From assembly GCA_964016985.1 (NCBI GenBank), contig OZ024826.1, forward strand, positions 70,629,768 to 70,693,767: DNA of 64,000 nucleotides, in the 5' to 3' direction. Each line of letters opens with the position of its first letter. Within the stretch, counting starts at the first letter, position 1. Below are positions 42,262 through 54,639 of this stretch, piece by piece. The stretch is from Anodontia alba (lineage: Eukaryota; Mollusca; Bivalvia; Lucinida; Lucinidae). A program made the translations under genes and the position numbers. The notes under the pieces were generated by a model. That model did not search any database and had not been told where the DNA came from. It saw only the letters and a program-made list of their open reading frames with translations.

Positions 42262-43990
42262 TTTGAGCTATGCTCAGGATGAGCTATAGTGATCACTTTT
42301 TGTCCATCATCTGTCTGTGCATCCGTCCGTCCACTAACATTTTCAAGCGACTTCTCCTCTGAAGCCGCTGAGCCAGTTTTGCTCAAATTTCATATGAAAC
42401 CTCCTTAGGTTGGGGGAACGAAAGATTGCTAAAATGGTCGCGGTGTGTTGACCCAGATGGTCGCCATGCCCGTATATGGTAAAAACCTTTAAAAATCTTC
42501 TTCTCCAGAACCGAGGATGCCTTGGGGCTGAATCTTTGCACAAATCATCGGGGATGGGAGGTCTACCAAAGTTGCTAAAATAATGGTTATACATTGACAT
42601 TTGACCTTTTTACGGTGAGGTCAAGTTTACTTCCTTATGCATTTATATAGGAAAAATGTTGAGAATTTCAAACAACTCCTCTGAAGCCTCTGGGCCAATT
42701 TTGCTCAAATTTCATGTGGAGCCTCCTTGGGGCAGGGGAATGAAAGATTGCTAAAATGGTCGCGGCTTGTTGACCAAGATGGCCGCCATCCCATATATGG
42801 TAAAACCATTAAAATTCTTCTTCTCCAGAACAGAGGATGCCAGGGCTGAATCTGCACAAATCATCGGGGACAGGAGGTCTACCAAAGTTGGTAAAATGAT
42901 GGTCATACATTGACGTTTGACCTTTTTACAGCGAGGTCAAGTTTGCTTCCGTATGCATTTGTATGGGCCCTATACATTTGTATGGAAAAAACTGTGATAA
43001 TTTCAAATGACCTCCTCTGAAGCCTCTGGGCCAATGTTGCTCAAATTTCATGTGGAGCCTCCTTGGGGCAGGGGAATGAAAGATTGCTAAAATGGTCATG
43101 GTCCATTGACCAAGATGACCGCCATGCCCATATATGGTAAAAACCTTTAAAAATCTTCTTCTCCAGAACCAAATAAGCCCTGTGGCCTAATCTTTCTACC
43201 AAAATTGCTAATATGATGATCCTATGTTGACGTTTGACCTTTTTATGGCAAGGTCAAATTTGCTTCCCCATGCATTTGTATGGGCTCTATACATTTATAT
43301 GGGAAAAATGTTGAGAATTCATATTTTGGACATCTCCTCCAGTTGATTTGAAACTTGATGGTGAGCATTAGGCCACTTAGTAGACACAAATTAGCTAAAT
43401 GAGCCGATAGAAAATCCAAGATGGCCGCCACAGCTGCCCTGTTGAAAATCAATTTTGGACATCTCTTCCCATACCTTTGGTGGCCTTGAGCCAAAACTTG
43501 CTCTGTAGCAACAGGATGACTTCTGGATGGAAACAAGCTAAAATTGTGTCAATCGGAAATCCAAGATGGCCACAATGGTTCCGCTCCACTGAACAAGATG
43601 GCCACCAGAGCTAAAAATAGAAAATCTTCAAACAACATCTCATCCTTGACCAATGGCCTGATTTCAAAATACTTGTGCAGAAGTGTTCCTCCAATGGCCT
43701 TCTACCAAAATTGCTTAAATGGTTCTGCTTGGCTGAACAGAATGGCGGCCAGAGCTAAAAATAGAAAAAGCTTTAAATGACACCTCCTCCGCAGCCAGTG
43801 TCCCGATTTCAAAGTAATTTCACAGAAGTGTTCCTCTTATGGCCCTTTACCAAAATTGCTAAAAAAGTTCCGCTCGGCTGAACAAAATGGCCACAAGAGC
43901 TAAAAATAAAAAAAAACCCTTTAAACGACATATCCTCCTTGGCCAGTGGCCTGATTTCAAAATGATTTTACGGAAATATTCCTCTTATCC
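42262..43990 (+). repeat. degenerate Helentron-like head and tandem arrays (~325-bp units)
   Basis: tttgagctatgctcaggatgagctatagtgatcac resembles a decayed TAGCTCACC element head. It is followed by three units of about 325 bp (ctctgggccaattttgctcaaatttcat, gattgctaaaatggtc, tttgacctttttac), then units of about 140-165 bp with caagatggccgcc and agagctaaaaatagaaaa. No 3' end is identified. Confidence 0.6.
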
Positions 43991-46159
43991 CCCTTTACCA
44001 AAATTGCCAAAATGCTGGGTTTCGGGCGAAGATATCCTGGCCTGGGCAGCTTGCCCCCCACCCCCAGAAAACCTGACAGAACTTAATGCAGAAAGATTTT
44101 AGTTTTTTTAAAATAAAAATCCTTATAGTAGAAACACGGGAAAACTGATTTTTACATGTATGTGCATATGCATCTTTTTCCTGATAGGAGGAAATTGAGG
44201 GCCTGAATATAGTGGCCTTAGAAGTTTGCACCTATGCCAGAAAACCTGGCAGACTCCATTCTAAAAGACAATAGGGGTAAGATACCGTGGCCTGGGCAGC
44301 TTGCCCCCCACCCCTAGAAAACCTGACAGAACTTTATTCAGAAAGACTTTATTCCTTTTAAATAAAAATCTTTATGATAGAAACATGGAAAAACTTATTT
44401 TTTTATGTGCATATGCATCTTTTACCCGATAGGATGAAATTGAGGTCCAGAATATAGTGGCCTTAGAAGCTAGTTACTATGCCAGAAAACCTGGCAGACT
44501 CCATTGCAAAAGATAGTTTATCACTGAATAGACTTTCCTATTGAACAGTCATTTGAATAATCATAAAATGGACCATTAACTGTTCTTCTCTAAACAGGAA
44601 GGGGTCGGAGTAAGATTCCGTGGCCTGGGCAGCTTTATGTACATATGCATCTTTTACTGGATAAGAGGAAATTGAGAGCCTTAGAAGCTTGCACCTATGC
44701 CAGAAAACCTGACAGACTCCATTCAAAAAGATAGTTTATCACTTAATAGACTTTCCTATTGAACAGTCATTTGAATATTAATAATATTGACCATTAACCA
44801 TTTTTCTTTAAACAGGAAGGGGTGGGGGGTAAGATACCGTTGCCTGGGCAGCTTGCCTCCCGGGGGTGAAGATACCCTGGCTTGGGCAGCCTGACCCCCG
44901 CCTTGAGAAAATCTTACACATCTTAATTCAGTAGGTTTGTTCTTCTTTTAAATAAAAATTCTTATAACAGTAACATGTGAAAAAGTAGGTAAAAGCAAGT
45001 ACTACTACCATTCTAATGTCTGTGCATTAGAATTTTAAGTTTAAAATGATTAAATAGCTTTTCAGATAGGAGTTTGCCAAGTTTCCAGGGGTAGGGGGCA
45101 AGCTGCCCAGGCCAGGGTATCTTCAACCCCGGGGGGCAAGCCGCTCAGGCCAGCTGCCCCCCACCCCAGCCTATCTGAAGATAGATAATAAAAAGTAATA
45201 GAAATATTCAAATGACCTGTTAAATGGGAAATTGTTTTAAAAAGATAAAAATAACATTCTGAACTTTAATTTTATTTACAAGATTTTCTGAGCTTGGGAG
45301 GAAATTTCTTGAGCCACAGTATTTTGGCCCCAATCCCTTCCCTTAAAGTGAAAAAGTAGGTGAAAGCAGGTACTACTACCATTCTAATGTCTGTGCATTA
45401 GAATTTTAAGTTGTAAATGATTAAACAGCTTTTCAGATTGGAGGGGGTGGTCGGGTGGTGCGAAGGTGCTGTGTATCTTACATCACCGGGGCGTCCAACT
45501 GATATTGGCTTACAGTTGGGGCAAGGCCTGCTATCCTTGTAGTGGGTAAGGGTAGAGGGGGAATGTTTTTGTTTCTTCACTTTCATTCCTGTTCCTCTTT
45601 TTTCCCTGTCCCTCTCTTTCATCTCCTCTACTCTCTCTTCTATCTCTTTTCTCCCTTTCTCTGGGAGACGACACAAAATGACCCTCAAGGGTTGACGTGT
45701 CGTTAAACCCCAACACAATCAATCAATTTTCAGATTGGAATTCGCCAAGTTTCCAGGGATGGGGGGCAAGCTGCCCAGGTCAAGGTATCTTCAACCCCAG
45801 GGGATTCAAGCTGCCCAGGCCAGGGTATCTTAACCCCCACCCCAGCCTATCTGAAGAAAGATAGATAGTAAAAAGTAATAGAAATATTCAAGTAATAGAA
45901 ATATTCAAATGACCTGTCAAATGGGAAATTGTTTTAAAAAGGTAAAAATAACATTCTGAACTTTAATTTTGTTTACAAGATTTTCTGAGCTTGGGAGCAA
46001 ACTTATTGGGCCACAGTATTTTGGCCCCAATCCCTTCCCATAAAGTGAAAAAAATAGGTAAAAGCAGGTACTACTACCATTCTAATGTCTGTGCATTAGT
46101 ATTTTAAGTTTTAAATGATTAAATACTTGTCTGATCTGAGTTTGCCGAGTTTCCAGGGG

Positions 46160-46191
<32 letters not shown>

Positions 46192-47310
46192 AGCTGCCCA
46201 GGCCAGGGTATCATCACCCCCCGGGGTAGGCTGCCCAGGCCAGAGTTTCTTACCCCCCCACCCCACCCTAGCCTATCTGAAGAAAGATAAGAAATAAAAA
46301 GTAATAGAAATATTCAAATGACCTGTTAAATAGGAAATTGTTTTAAAAAGATAAAAATAACATTCTGAATTTAATTTTGTTTTCAAGATTTTCTGAGCTT
46401 GGGAGCAAACTTCTTGGGCCACAGTAATTTGGCCCCAATCCCTTCCCTTAAAGTGAAAAAATAGGTAAAAGCAGGTACTACTACCATTCTTATGTCTGTG
46501 CATTAGAATTTTAAGTTGAAAATGATTAAATAGATTTTCAGATCGGAGTTTGCCAAGTTTCCAGGGGTGGAGGGCATGCTGCCCAGGCCAGAATATCTTT
46601 ACCCCCAGGGGCAAGCTGCCCAGGCCAGGGTATCTTACCCCCCCCCCCCCCACCCCACCCTAGCCTATCTGAAGAAAGATAGATAATAAAAAAATAATTG
46701 AAATATTCAAATGACCTGTTAAACGGGAAATTGTTTTAAAAAGATAAAAATAATATTCTGAACTTTAATTTTGTTTACAAGATTTTCTAAGCTTGGTGCA
46801 AACTTCTTGGGCCACAGTATTTTGGCCCCAATCCCTTCCCGTAAAGTGAAAAAGTAGGTAAAAGCAGGTACTACTACCATTCTTATGTCTGTGCATTAGA
46901 ATTTTAAGTTTAAAATGATTAAATAGCTTTTCAGATCGGAATTTGCCAAGTTTCCAAGGGTGGGGGGCAAGCTGCTCAGGCCAGGGTATCTTCACCCCTG
47001 GGGGGAAGCTGCACAGGCCAGGGCATCTTATCCCCTGCCCCTTTCTGTTAGGAGAAAGATAGGTAATATCAAATACTGGAAATTCTCTAATGACCTGATC
47101 ATAGGAAATTCTATTAAAAGTGATAAAATATCCTTCTGAGCTGTGTCTGCAAGGACTTCCGAGTTTGGGAGGAAAATGCTTAGGCAACAGTATCTTAGCC
47201 TCAACCTCCTCCCATAAAGAGAAAAATAATGAAAAACATACAAGATACCCACCCCCCCCCCCCCCCCCCCCCCACCAAGCTGCCCAGGGGGGGGCAAGAT
47301 AAACTGTTAC
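43990..47310. repeat. GC-skewed tandem array with an orientation switch, ~400-bp units
   Basis: Units contain caagctgcccaggccagggtatctt next to C- or G-runs. At 44025-44930 the motif is on one strand (cctgggcagcttgcccccc); from about 45070 to 47290 it is on the other, so the array is a large inverted structure. Right-hand units repeat about every 400 bp (gtctgtgcattag..attttaagtt near 45024, 45396, 46092, 46494, 46893). Long G or C runs lie at 46155-46191 and 47249-47272. Confidence 0.8.
45443..45726 (+). mobile_element. SINE-like insertion with 13-bp target duplication
   Basis: About 284 bp unrelated to the surrounding array, flanked by TTTTCAGATTGGA on both sides (45430-45442 and 45727-45739). 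It ends cgttaaaccccaacacaatcaatcaa, a typical mollusc SINE tail with a (CAAT)n end. The 5' part has no clear A box. The duplication proves retroposition into one array unit. Confidence 0.85.
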
Positions 47311-48516
47311 ACCGGCAGATTTTCATTTTGTCCTGCAAACATTTTACGCCTGTCTGACAGATGTCCTGCAACACTTTTCAATTGCCAGATTTTAATGGAC
47401 ATTTTTTTTCTTCATTTTTATACGCCCATTTGAAAAACGGGACGTATTATGTTACGGGGTATGGCGTCTGTCCGTAAATTTTTTCGTTTCCGGCTAACTC
47501 CTCCTACGGTTTACATCCGATCAAGCTGAAACTTGGTATATAGTTAGACCATGATGTGGCACAGCGCATATTGTTTCGGAGTTACAGTCCACCAAATGTT
47601 TGCAGAGTTATGCCCGTTAGAAAATTTCTGTTAACTTTTCATTTCCTGTTAATTCCTCCTACATTTTACATCCAATCAAGCTGAAACTTCATATATAGTA
47701 AGACCATGATGTGGAGCAGCGCATATTGTTTCGAGGTTACAGTCCACCAAATATTAGCAGAGATGCCCCTTTGAAAATTTCAGTTGACTTTTCGTTTCCA
47801 GCTAACTCCTCTTACAGTTTACATCCGATCAAGCTGAAACTTGATTTGTAGTTAGACCATGATGTGGAGCAGCGCATATTATTTCAAGGTTACAGTCCAC
47901 CAAATATTAGCAGAGTTATACCCCTTTGAAGATTTCTATTAATTTTTCGTTTCTGGCTAAATCCTCCTACAGTTTACATCCAATCAAGCTGAAACTTCAT
48001 GTACAGTTAGACCATGATGTGGTGCAGCGCATATTATTTCGCGGTTACAGTCCACCAAATATTAGCAGAGTTATGCCCCTTTGAAAATTTCAATAAACTT
48101 TTCGCTTCTGGCTAAATCCTCCTACAGTTTACATCCTATCAAGCTGAAATTTTATTTGTAGTTAGACCATGATGTGGAGTAGCGCATATTATTTCAAGGT
48201 TACAGTCCACCAAATATTAGCAAATGAAAATTTCTATTAAATTCTATTAATTTTTTGTTTCCAGCTAAATCCTTCTGTAGTTTACATCCGATCAAGCTGA
48301 AACTTCATAAATACTTACATGATGATGTGGAGCAGCACATATTATTTCAAGGTTACAGTGCACCAAATATTTGCAGATTTATGCCCCTTTGAAAGTTTTT
48401 GTAAACTTTTCGCAGCATATTGTTTAGAGGTAAAAGTGTGCAAATTTTATTTTATAATTTTATAATAGGTATATTTTTTGCAAATAACTAAAGATTTGGT
48501 CATATGGGCAAAATAC

Positions 48517-48548
<32 letters not shown>

Positions 48549-48571
48549 CTTCTTCTTCTTTTATTGTTTAT

Positions 48572-51500
48572 TAGCTCACCTGAGCCGAAGGCTCAAGGTG
48601 GGCTATTGTGATCACCACCGTCCGTCGTCGTCGTCATCGTCCGTACGTCCGTCCGTCCGTCCACAATCTTTAAACAACATCTCCTCCTAAACCACTGGTT
48701 GGAATTTGACCAAACTTCACAGGAATGATCCTTGGTTGGTCCTCTTTAAAAGTTGTTCAAATGGTTCCGGTCCATTGCATATCTAGGTCACAGGAGCTAA
48801 AAATAGATTTTTTAAACTAAAAACTTAAAAAATCTTCTTGTCCGAAACCACTGGACCGTTTCAATATAATGTTGCAAAAATGTTCCTTTGGTGATCCTGT
48901 ACCAAGATTGTTCAAGCCATTTGGATTCGTCAAAAAACATTGCCGCCAGGGGGCGGAGCTTATTTTCCCTACATATCCATATAGAAAACTTTAAAAATCT
49001 TCTTGTCAGAAACCACTGGACCGATTTCCATATAATTATGCAGAAATGTTCCTTTGGTGATCCTCTACCAAGATTGTTCGAGCTGTTTGGATTCGTCAAA
49101 AAACATGGCCACCAGGGGACGGGGCTTATTTTCACTATATAATCTATATAGAAAACTTTAAAAATCTTCTTGTCAGAAACCACGGGACCAATTTCCATAT
49201 AATTTTGCAGAAATGTTCCTTTGGTGATCCTCTACCAAGATTGTTCGAGCCATTTGGATTCGTCAAAAAACGTGGCCGCCAGGGGGCGGGGCTTATTTTC
49301 CCTTTATATCTATATAGAAAATTTAAAAAATCTTCTTGTCAGAAACCACTGGACAGATTGCAATATAATTTGGTAGAAATGTTCTATTGGTGATCCTCTA
49401 CCAAGATTGTTCAAGCCATTTGGATTTGTCAAAAAACATGGCCGCCAGGGGGCGGGGCTTATTTTCCCTATATATCGATACAGAAAACTTTCAAAATCTT
49501 CTTGTCAGAAACCACTGGACTGATTTCCATATACTTTTGCAGAAATGTTCCTTTGGTGATCCTCTTCCAAGATTATTCAAGCCATTTGGATTCATCAAAA
49601 AACATGGCTGCCAGGGGGCGGGGCTTATTTTCCCTATATATCTATATAGAAAACTTAAAAAATCTTCTTGTCAGAAACTACTAGACCAATCGCAATATAA
49701 TTTGGCAGAAATGTTCCTTTGGTGATCCTCTACTAAGATTGTTCAAGCCATTTGGATTTGTCAGAAAACATGGCCACCAGGGGGCGGGGCTTATTTTCCC
49801 TATATATCTATATAGAAAACTTAAAAAATCTTCTTGTCAGAAACCACTGGACAGATTGCGATATAATTTGGTAGAAATGTTCCTTTGGTGATCCTCTACC
49901 ATGATGGTTCAAGCCATTTGGATTCGTCAAAAAACATGGCCACCAGGGGGCGGGGCTTATTTTCACTATATATCTATATAGAAAACTTTAAAAATCTTCT
50001 TGTCAGAAACCACTGGACCGATTTCCATATAATTTTGCAGAAATGTTCCTTTGGTGATCCTCTACCAAGATTGTTCGAGCCATTTGGATTCATCAAAAAA
50101 CATGGCCGCCAGGGGGCGGGGCTTATTTTCCCTATATATCTATTATAGAAAACTTAAAAAATCTTCTTGTCAGAAACTACTAGACCAATTGCAATATAAT
50201 TTGGCAGAAATGTTCCTTTGGTGATCCTCTACCAAGCTTGTTCAAGCCATTTGGATTTGTCAAAAAACATGGCCGCCATGGAGCAGGGCTTATTTTCCCT
50301 ATATATCTGTATAGAAAACTTTAAAAATGTTTCCTTGGTGACCCTCTAACATGATTGTTCAAATAATCATGATTCTTCAAAAAACATGGCCACTAGGGGT
50401 AGGGGCTTATTTTCCCCGTATATCTATATAGAAAACTTTAACAATCTTCTTGTCAGAAACCAATGGACCGATTTCAATATAACTTGGCAGGAGTGTTTCT
50501 TTGGTCACCCTCTACCAAGGTTATTCAAGCTGTCATGATTCGTCAAAAAATATGGCTGCAAGGGGGCGGGGCTTATTTTCCCTATATATCTGTATAGAAA
50601 ACTTGAAAAAAATCTTCTTGTCAGAAACCACTGGACCGATGTCAATATAACTTGGCAGAAATGTTTCCTTGGTGACCCTTTACCAAGAATGTTCAAGCCG
50701 TCATGATTTGTCAAAAAAACATGGCTGCTAGGGGGCGGGACTTAATTTCCCTGTATATCTATATAGAAAACTACAAAAAACCTTCTTGTCAGAAACCAAT
50801 GGACCAATTTCAATATAACTTGGCAGACGTTTCCTTGGTGACCCTTTACCAAGATTGTTCAAGCCGTCATGATTTGTCAAAAAATATGGCTGCTAGGGGT
50901 GGGGCTTATTTCCCCTATATATCTATATAGAAAACTTTAATGATCTTCTTGTCAGAAACCACTGGACTGATTTAAATATAACATTGCAGGAATGTGTCTT
51001 ATGTAACCCTCTATCAAGATTGTTCAAGCCGTCATGATTCGTCAAAAAACATGGCTCCCAGTGGGTGGGGCTTATTTTCCCTATATATCTATATGGAAAA
51101 TTTTAAAAATTTTCTGTCAGAAGCCACTGAACTGATTTCAATATAACTTGGCAAAAATATTTCCTTGGTGACCATCTACCAAGATTTTTCAAGTGATCGA
51201 GATATGTCTAAAAACATGGCCGCTAGCGGGTGGGGCTTATTTTCCCTATATATCTATTTAGAAAACTTTAATAATCTTCTTGTCAGAAACCACTGGACCG
51301 ATTTCAATATAACCTGGCAGGAATGTTTCTTTGGTGACCCTCTACCAAGGTTGTTCAAGCTGTCATGATTCGTCAAAAAACATGGCCGCTAGGGGGCGGG
51401 GCTTATTTTCCCTATACATGTATATCTATATAAAAAACTTTAAAAATCTTCTCGTAAGAAACCGTTGGACCGAGTTCAATGTTATTTGGCAGGAACGTTG

Positions 51501-52180
51501 CTTTGGTGACCTTCTACCAAGATTGTTCAAGCCTTCATGATATGTCAAAAAACATGGCCCCCAGGGGGGATTGGGGGGGGGGGTGCTTATTTTCCATATA
51601 TATCTGTATAGGAAACTTTGAAATTTTTCTTGTCAAATACCCCCACGATTTCAATGTTGCTTTGGTGACCCTCTACCAAGAATGTTCAAGCAATCCTGAT
51701 TTGTCAAAAAACATGGCTGCTAGTGGGTGGGGCTTATTTCCCTATATATCTAGATAGAAAACTTTGAAACTCTTCTTGTCAGAAAACACTGAACCGATTT
51801 CAATTTAACTTGGCAGGAATGTTCCTTTGGTGACCCTCTACCAAGTTTGTTCAAGCTGTCATGATTCGTCAAAAATAAAAAAATGGCCGTTAGGGGGTAG
51901 GGCTTTATAGCTATATAAAACACTTTCAAAATCTTTTTGTCAGAAACCACTGGACCAATTTCAATATAACTTGGCAGAAATGTTCCTTTGGTGACCCTCT
52001 TTCAAGATTTAGTTCAAATTGTCATGATGCATTAAAAAGAAAAAAACATGGGGGGTGGGGGTGGTGGGGTGGGTGCAGGGCTATAAAATTCAGAGCAGTG
52101 AACTTGGCTGAAACTTCAACAGTAAGTATGCAAATCTGTTTGCTCAGGTGAGCGATATAGGACCATCATGGTCCTCTTGT
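48572..52180 (+). mobile_element. Helentron-type non-autonomous element (HINE-3), complete, nested
   Basis: It has the same head (TAGCTCACCTGAG hairpin), (GTC)n stretch, roughly 166-bp core array and tail (caggtgagcga, GGACCATCATGGTCC, CTCTTGT) as 37261-40935. It sits between Ts in T-rich DNA of the TATACGCCC element. Core units near the head are closest to the consensus and those near the tail are more diverged. Confidence 0.85.
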
Positions 52181-52261
52181 TTTTGTTTTGTTATTGTTTG
52201 GTCTGATATTGAAGTATAGGAAAAACAAATCAGCCAAAGGCTCATATGAGATTATAATATA

Positions 52262-52503
52262 CGGGCCCCCGTAGCCTAGTGGATAAGAGAGTTGACTCTT
52301 AATCCATTAGGTTTCTCACCGCTGTGGTTCGAGCCTGGCTCGGGTCATATGTGGGAAAGCCAAGTTCTGCTTACGGATGGTCAGGTGGTTTTTCTCCGGG
52401 TTCTCTGGTTTTCGCCCACCTTCGATGAACTATCGGCTCGATATAAGTGAAATATTCTTGAAAGGGCCGTAAAACCCAAATCAAAAAAAAAAAAAAAAAA
52501 AAA
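52262..52503 (+). mobile_element. tRNA-derived SINE with 15-bp target duplication
   Basis: A box TAGCCTAGTGG, B box GGTTCGAGCCT, body caagttctgcttacggatggtcaggtgg and ttcgcccacctt, tail gggccgtaaaaccc plus poly-A. TGAGATTATAATATA flanks it (52247-52261 and 52504-52518). Same family as 18438. Confidence 0.95.
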
Positions 52504-53145
52504 TGAGATTATAATATAGTCATGCTTCTGTTGTGTGTCCTCCGTCAGAAAGCACTTCTCCCTAGAAGCAGCAAACTTCTCCCTATTTTCCCAGGAGGGA
52601 GAAGTCACTTCTTTCTTAATTCCTGGGCCAGCTTGGTCGCTTAGGTTACAGTTCACCAAATATCAGCAGAGATATGCCCCAATGAAATTTTTTTATTTAT
52701 TTATTTATTTATTTTTTTTGTAATTCCACTTACAGTTTATATCCAGAGCACTGAATTATGCAGGAGCCAGTTTTTGTGCTACATCTTTTTAATTGCCACG
52801 GGCGTATAATGCCCCGCTTGGCAGAGCTCTTGTTTTAAAATTTCATTTGCTTTTGCCTTCACGTTTTTGGGTAAAAAGGCACTAAAACAGTATCATCTGA
52901 ACACTAAAATTATATTTTCTAATCCTAAGTTGTTATCAGTTGAAACCAAAATTTGTCTGTCCTGTAGATTTTCCCTCTGTCCAGGAGAAAATTTCTGCCT
53001 GACTGACAGCCGTCCTGTAGCACTTCAAAAGTTTTCGTGAAGACTGAGTTATGCGAAGTTACTCAGAATCCTAATATTGTACCCGGAGGCAATATTTCTC
53101 GCAAAGTTATGCGAAATTCTCCTGAGTGATTTGACGAAATACCTG

Positions 53146-53226
53146 CCTGATTTTTATTTATTTAATAAATAAATTTATTTAGTTACTTATTTAATAAATA
53201 TATTTATTTATTTATATATTTATTTT
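53146..53226. repeat. (TTTA)n-type microsatellite
   Basis: Imperfect TTTA/AATA repeats. Confidence 0.9.
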
Positions 53227-53329
53227 TCCATCATATAGTACAGTCAGCGTGAAGGTTATATCGTCCACGCTCATGCGGATGCGCAGGTTGATCTGAGTGC
53301 ACTGGTCGCAAAGGTCTTATTGTCCCAAA

Positions 53330-54625
53330 AGTTTTTTCCTAATTTCCACATTCCGATCCCCCAAAATTAGGTCCATTCCATTTTTTTCTTTAAATATTAA
53401 TCAATGCTGCCTTGTTCCCTGAATATATTTGGGGGCTCCCTTGGTCCACAGAAAACCCCGGTAGCCCTATTCACTGTTCGAGCACGTAACACTGGCCTCA
53501 ACAAAGCTCCATATGAAAAAGTACCGGATTCTATGGCTTAGTCTAGTCAAGCCACATAAGGGGGTCCGGCATGGTCATTTTTATTTAATATGCCATAGAA
53601 AACAAAACAAACACACAAAAATCACAAAAAGAATCAAACATCTGCCCCCAATCCACGAATTATGTATTTATCTGTTTATATTTGGTATTCCTGGCACTGC
53701 CTTTTCCCATGCAACAACCGCACTCGCTCAATATAAATGACATACTGTGGTAAAAGACCAGGAAATTCTCACTCGCGTGCAGCAACCACATGTGTCAATA
53801 TAAATTTACTTAAAAGGGCGCTTCTGCTATCAAAGAGGCATTGAATCAATGACAGCCCATGTGAAAAGGGTGTCTGTCACACAAAAACATACTTTACGCA
53901 CACAAGGGGCAATAGAGGCTAATGACAATTCAGATGAGGGTGTTTTTTACGTCCCACTAACAGCTAGGTCATACGGAGATGTGGACCTTGGTTTATAGTC
54001 CCATATGAAAGGCTTGAGAAGCCTGGGATCGAACTCATGACCCCTGGGTGACAAGACGAGCAGCTTTCTCCACTACACTACCGAGGCACCATATCCCAAT
54101 ATTTCATACTATGAAATATCTAATAAAAGGGCTGTAGACATTTCAAATGCCCCGCCACTGCATTTACATCAAGGAAGTGCCATAACTCAGTTAATAAATT
54201 AATAAAGTTTCAAGAAAATATCTCAAATAGTTTTCAAGTTACAGAGCGGACAAAATATATTACAGAAATCACTAAATTATTTTCGGTATTCAAAGGACCA
54301 TAACTCCAAAAGTAGGCTCTATCATCAAAGTATATGAAAGAAAAGAAGGGCAGTTATCAGTTTCTGCTGAAATGATTAATAGCTTATGAATAAGCCCACC
54401 CCAGAAAAGTGTGCGGGCTCGACAAGACTGAAATAGTGTTGACTGGGCCGTTTCTCCAGTTCAAACCAAAATTACATCGGTACAAAGTTCTCATGCCTGA
54501 AGTATGATTTACAATGTACGTACACTGAGCCGGACAAAACGTACAATACTGCAAAGTACATGCGACCAGCAAAGACTCAGGTCAGTCTGTGCATCAACCC
54601 ACTATATAAAGCAAGCTTCTTGAAT
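53330..54625 (-). repeat. 1.2-kb dispersed repeat, copy 2
   Basis: Reverse complement of 26695-27960 with small differences, including the inner SINE (53930-54100). It lacks the outer 34-bp ends of the 24950-28537 element. Confidence 0.8.
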
Positions 54626-54639
54626 AGCCCGGAGTCCAA

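Larger units (their letters stand above)
47419..52833 (+). mobile_element. TATACGCCC...CTCTTGT Helentron-type element, interrupted
   Basis: It starts TATACGCCC after a T. It ends with gggcgtata (52800-52808, the inverted start), the hairpin TGCC-CCGCTT-GGCA (52810-52823) and GAGCTCTTGT before a T. About six tandem units of roughly 157 bp (47480-48440: cctacagtttacatccgatc, aagctgaaactt, accatgatgtgg) form the core, with a diverged unit near 52640-52740. A second Helentron-type element (48572-52180) and a SINE lie inside. It has the same 3' terminus type as the TAGCTCACC family but a different start and core. Confidence 0.8.

Noticed and set aside
46115..46297. Gly-rich frame over the G-run
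   Set aside because: Pure homopolymer translation.
52262..52340. Possible functional tRNA gene
   Set aside because: A and B boxes are good but it continues into a SINE body and poly-A tail with a target duplication.
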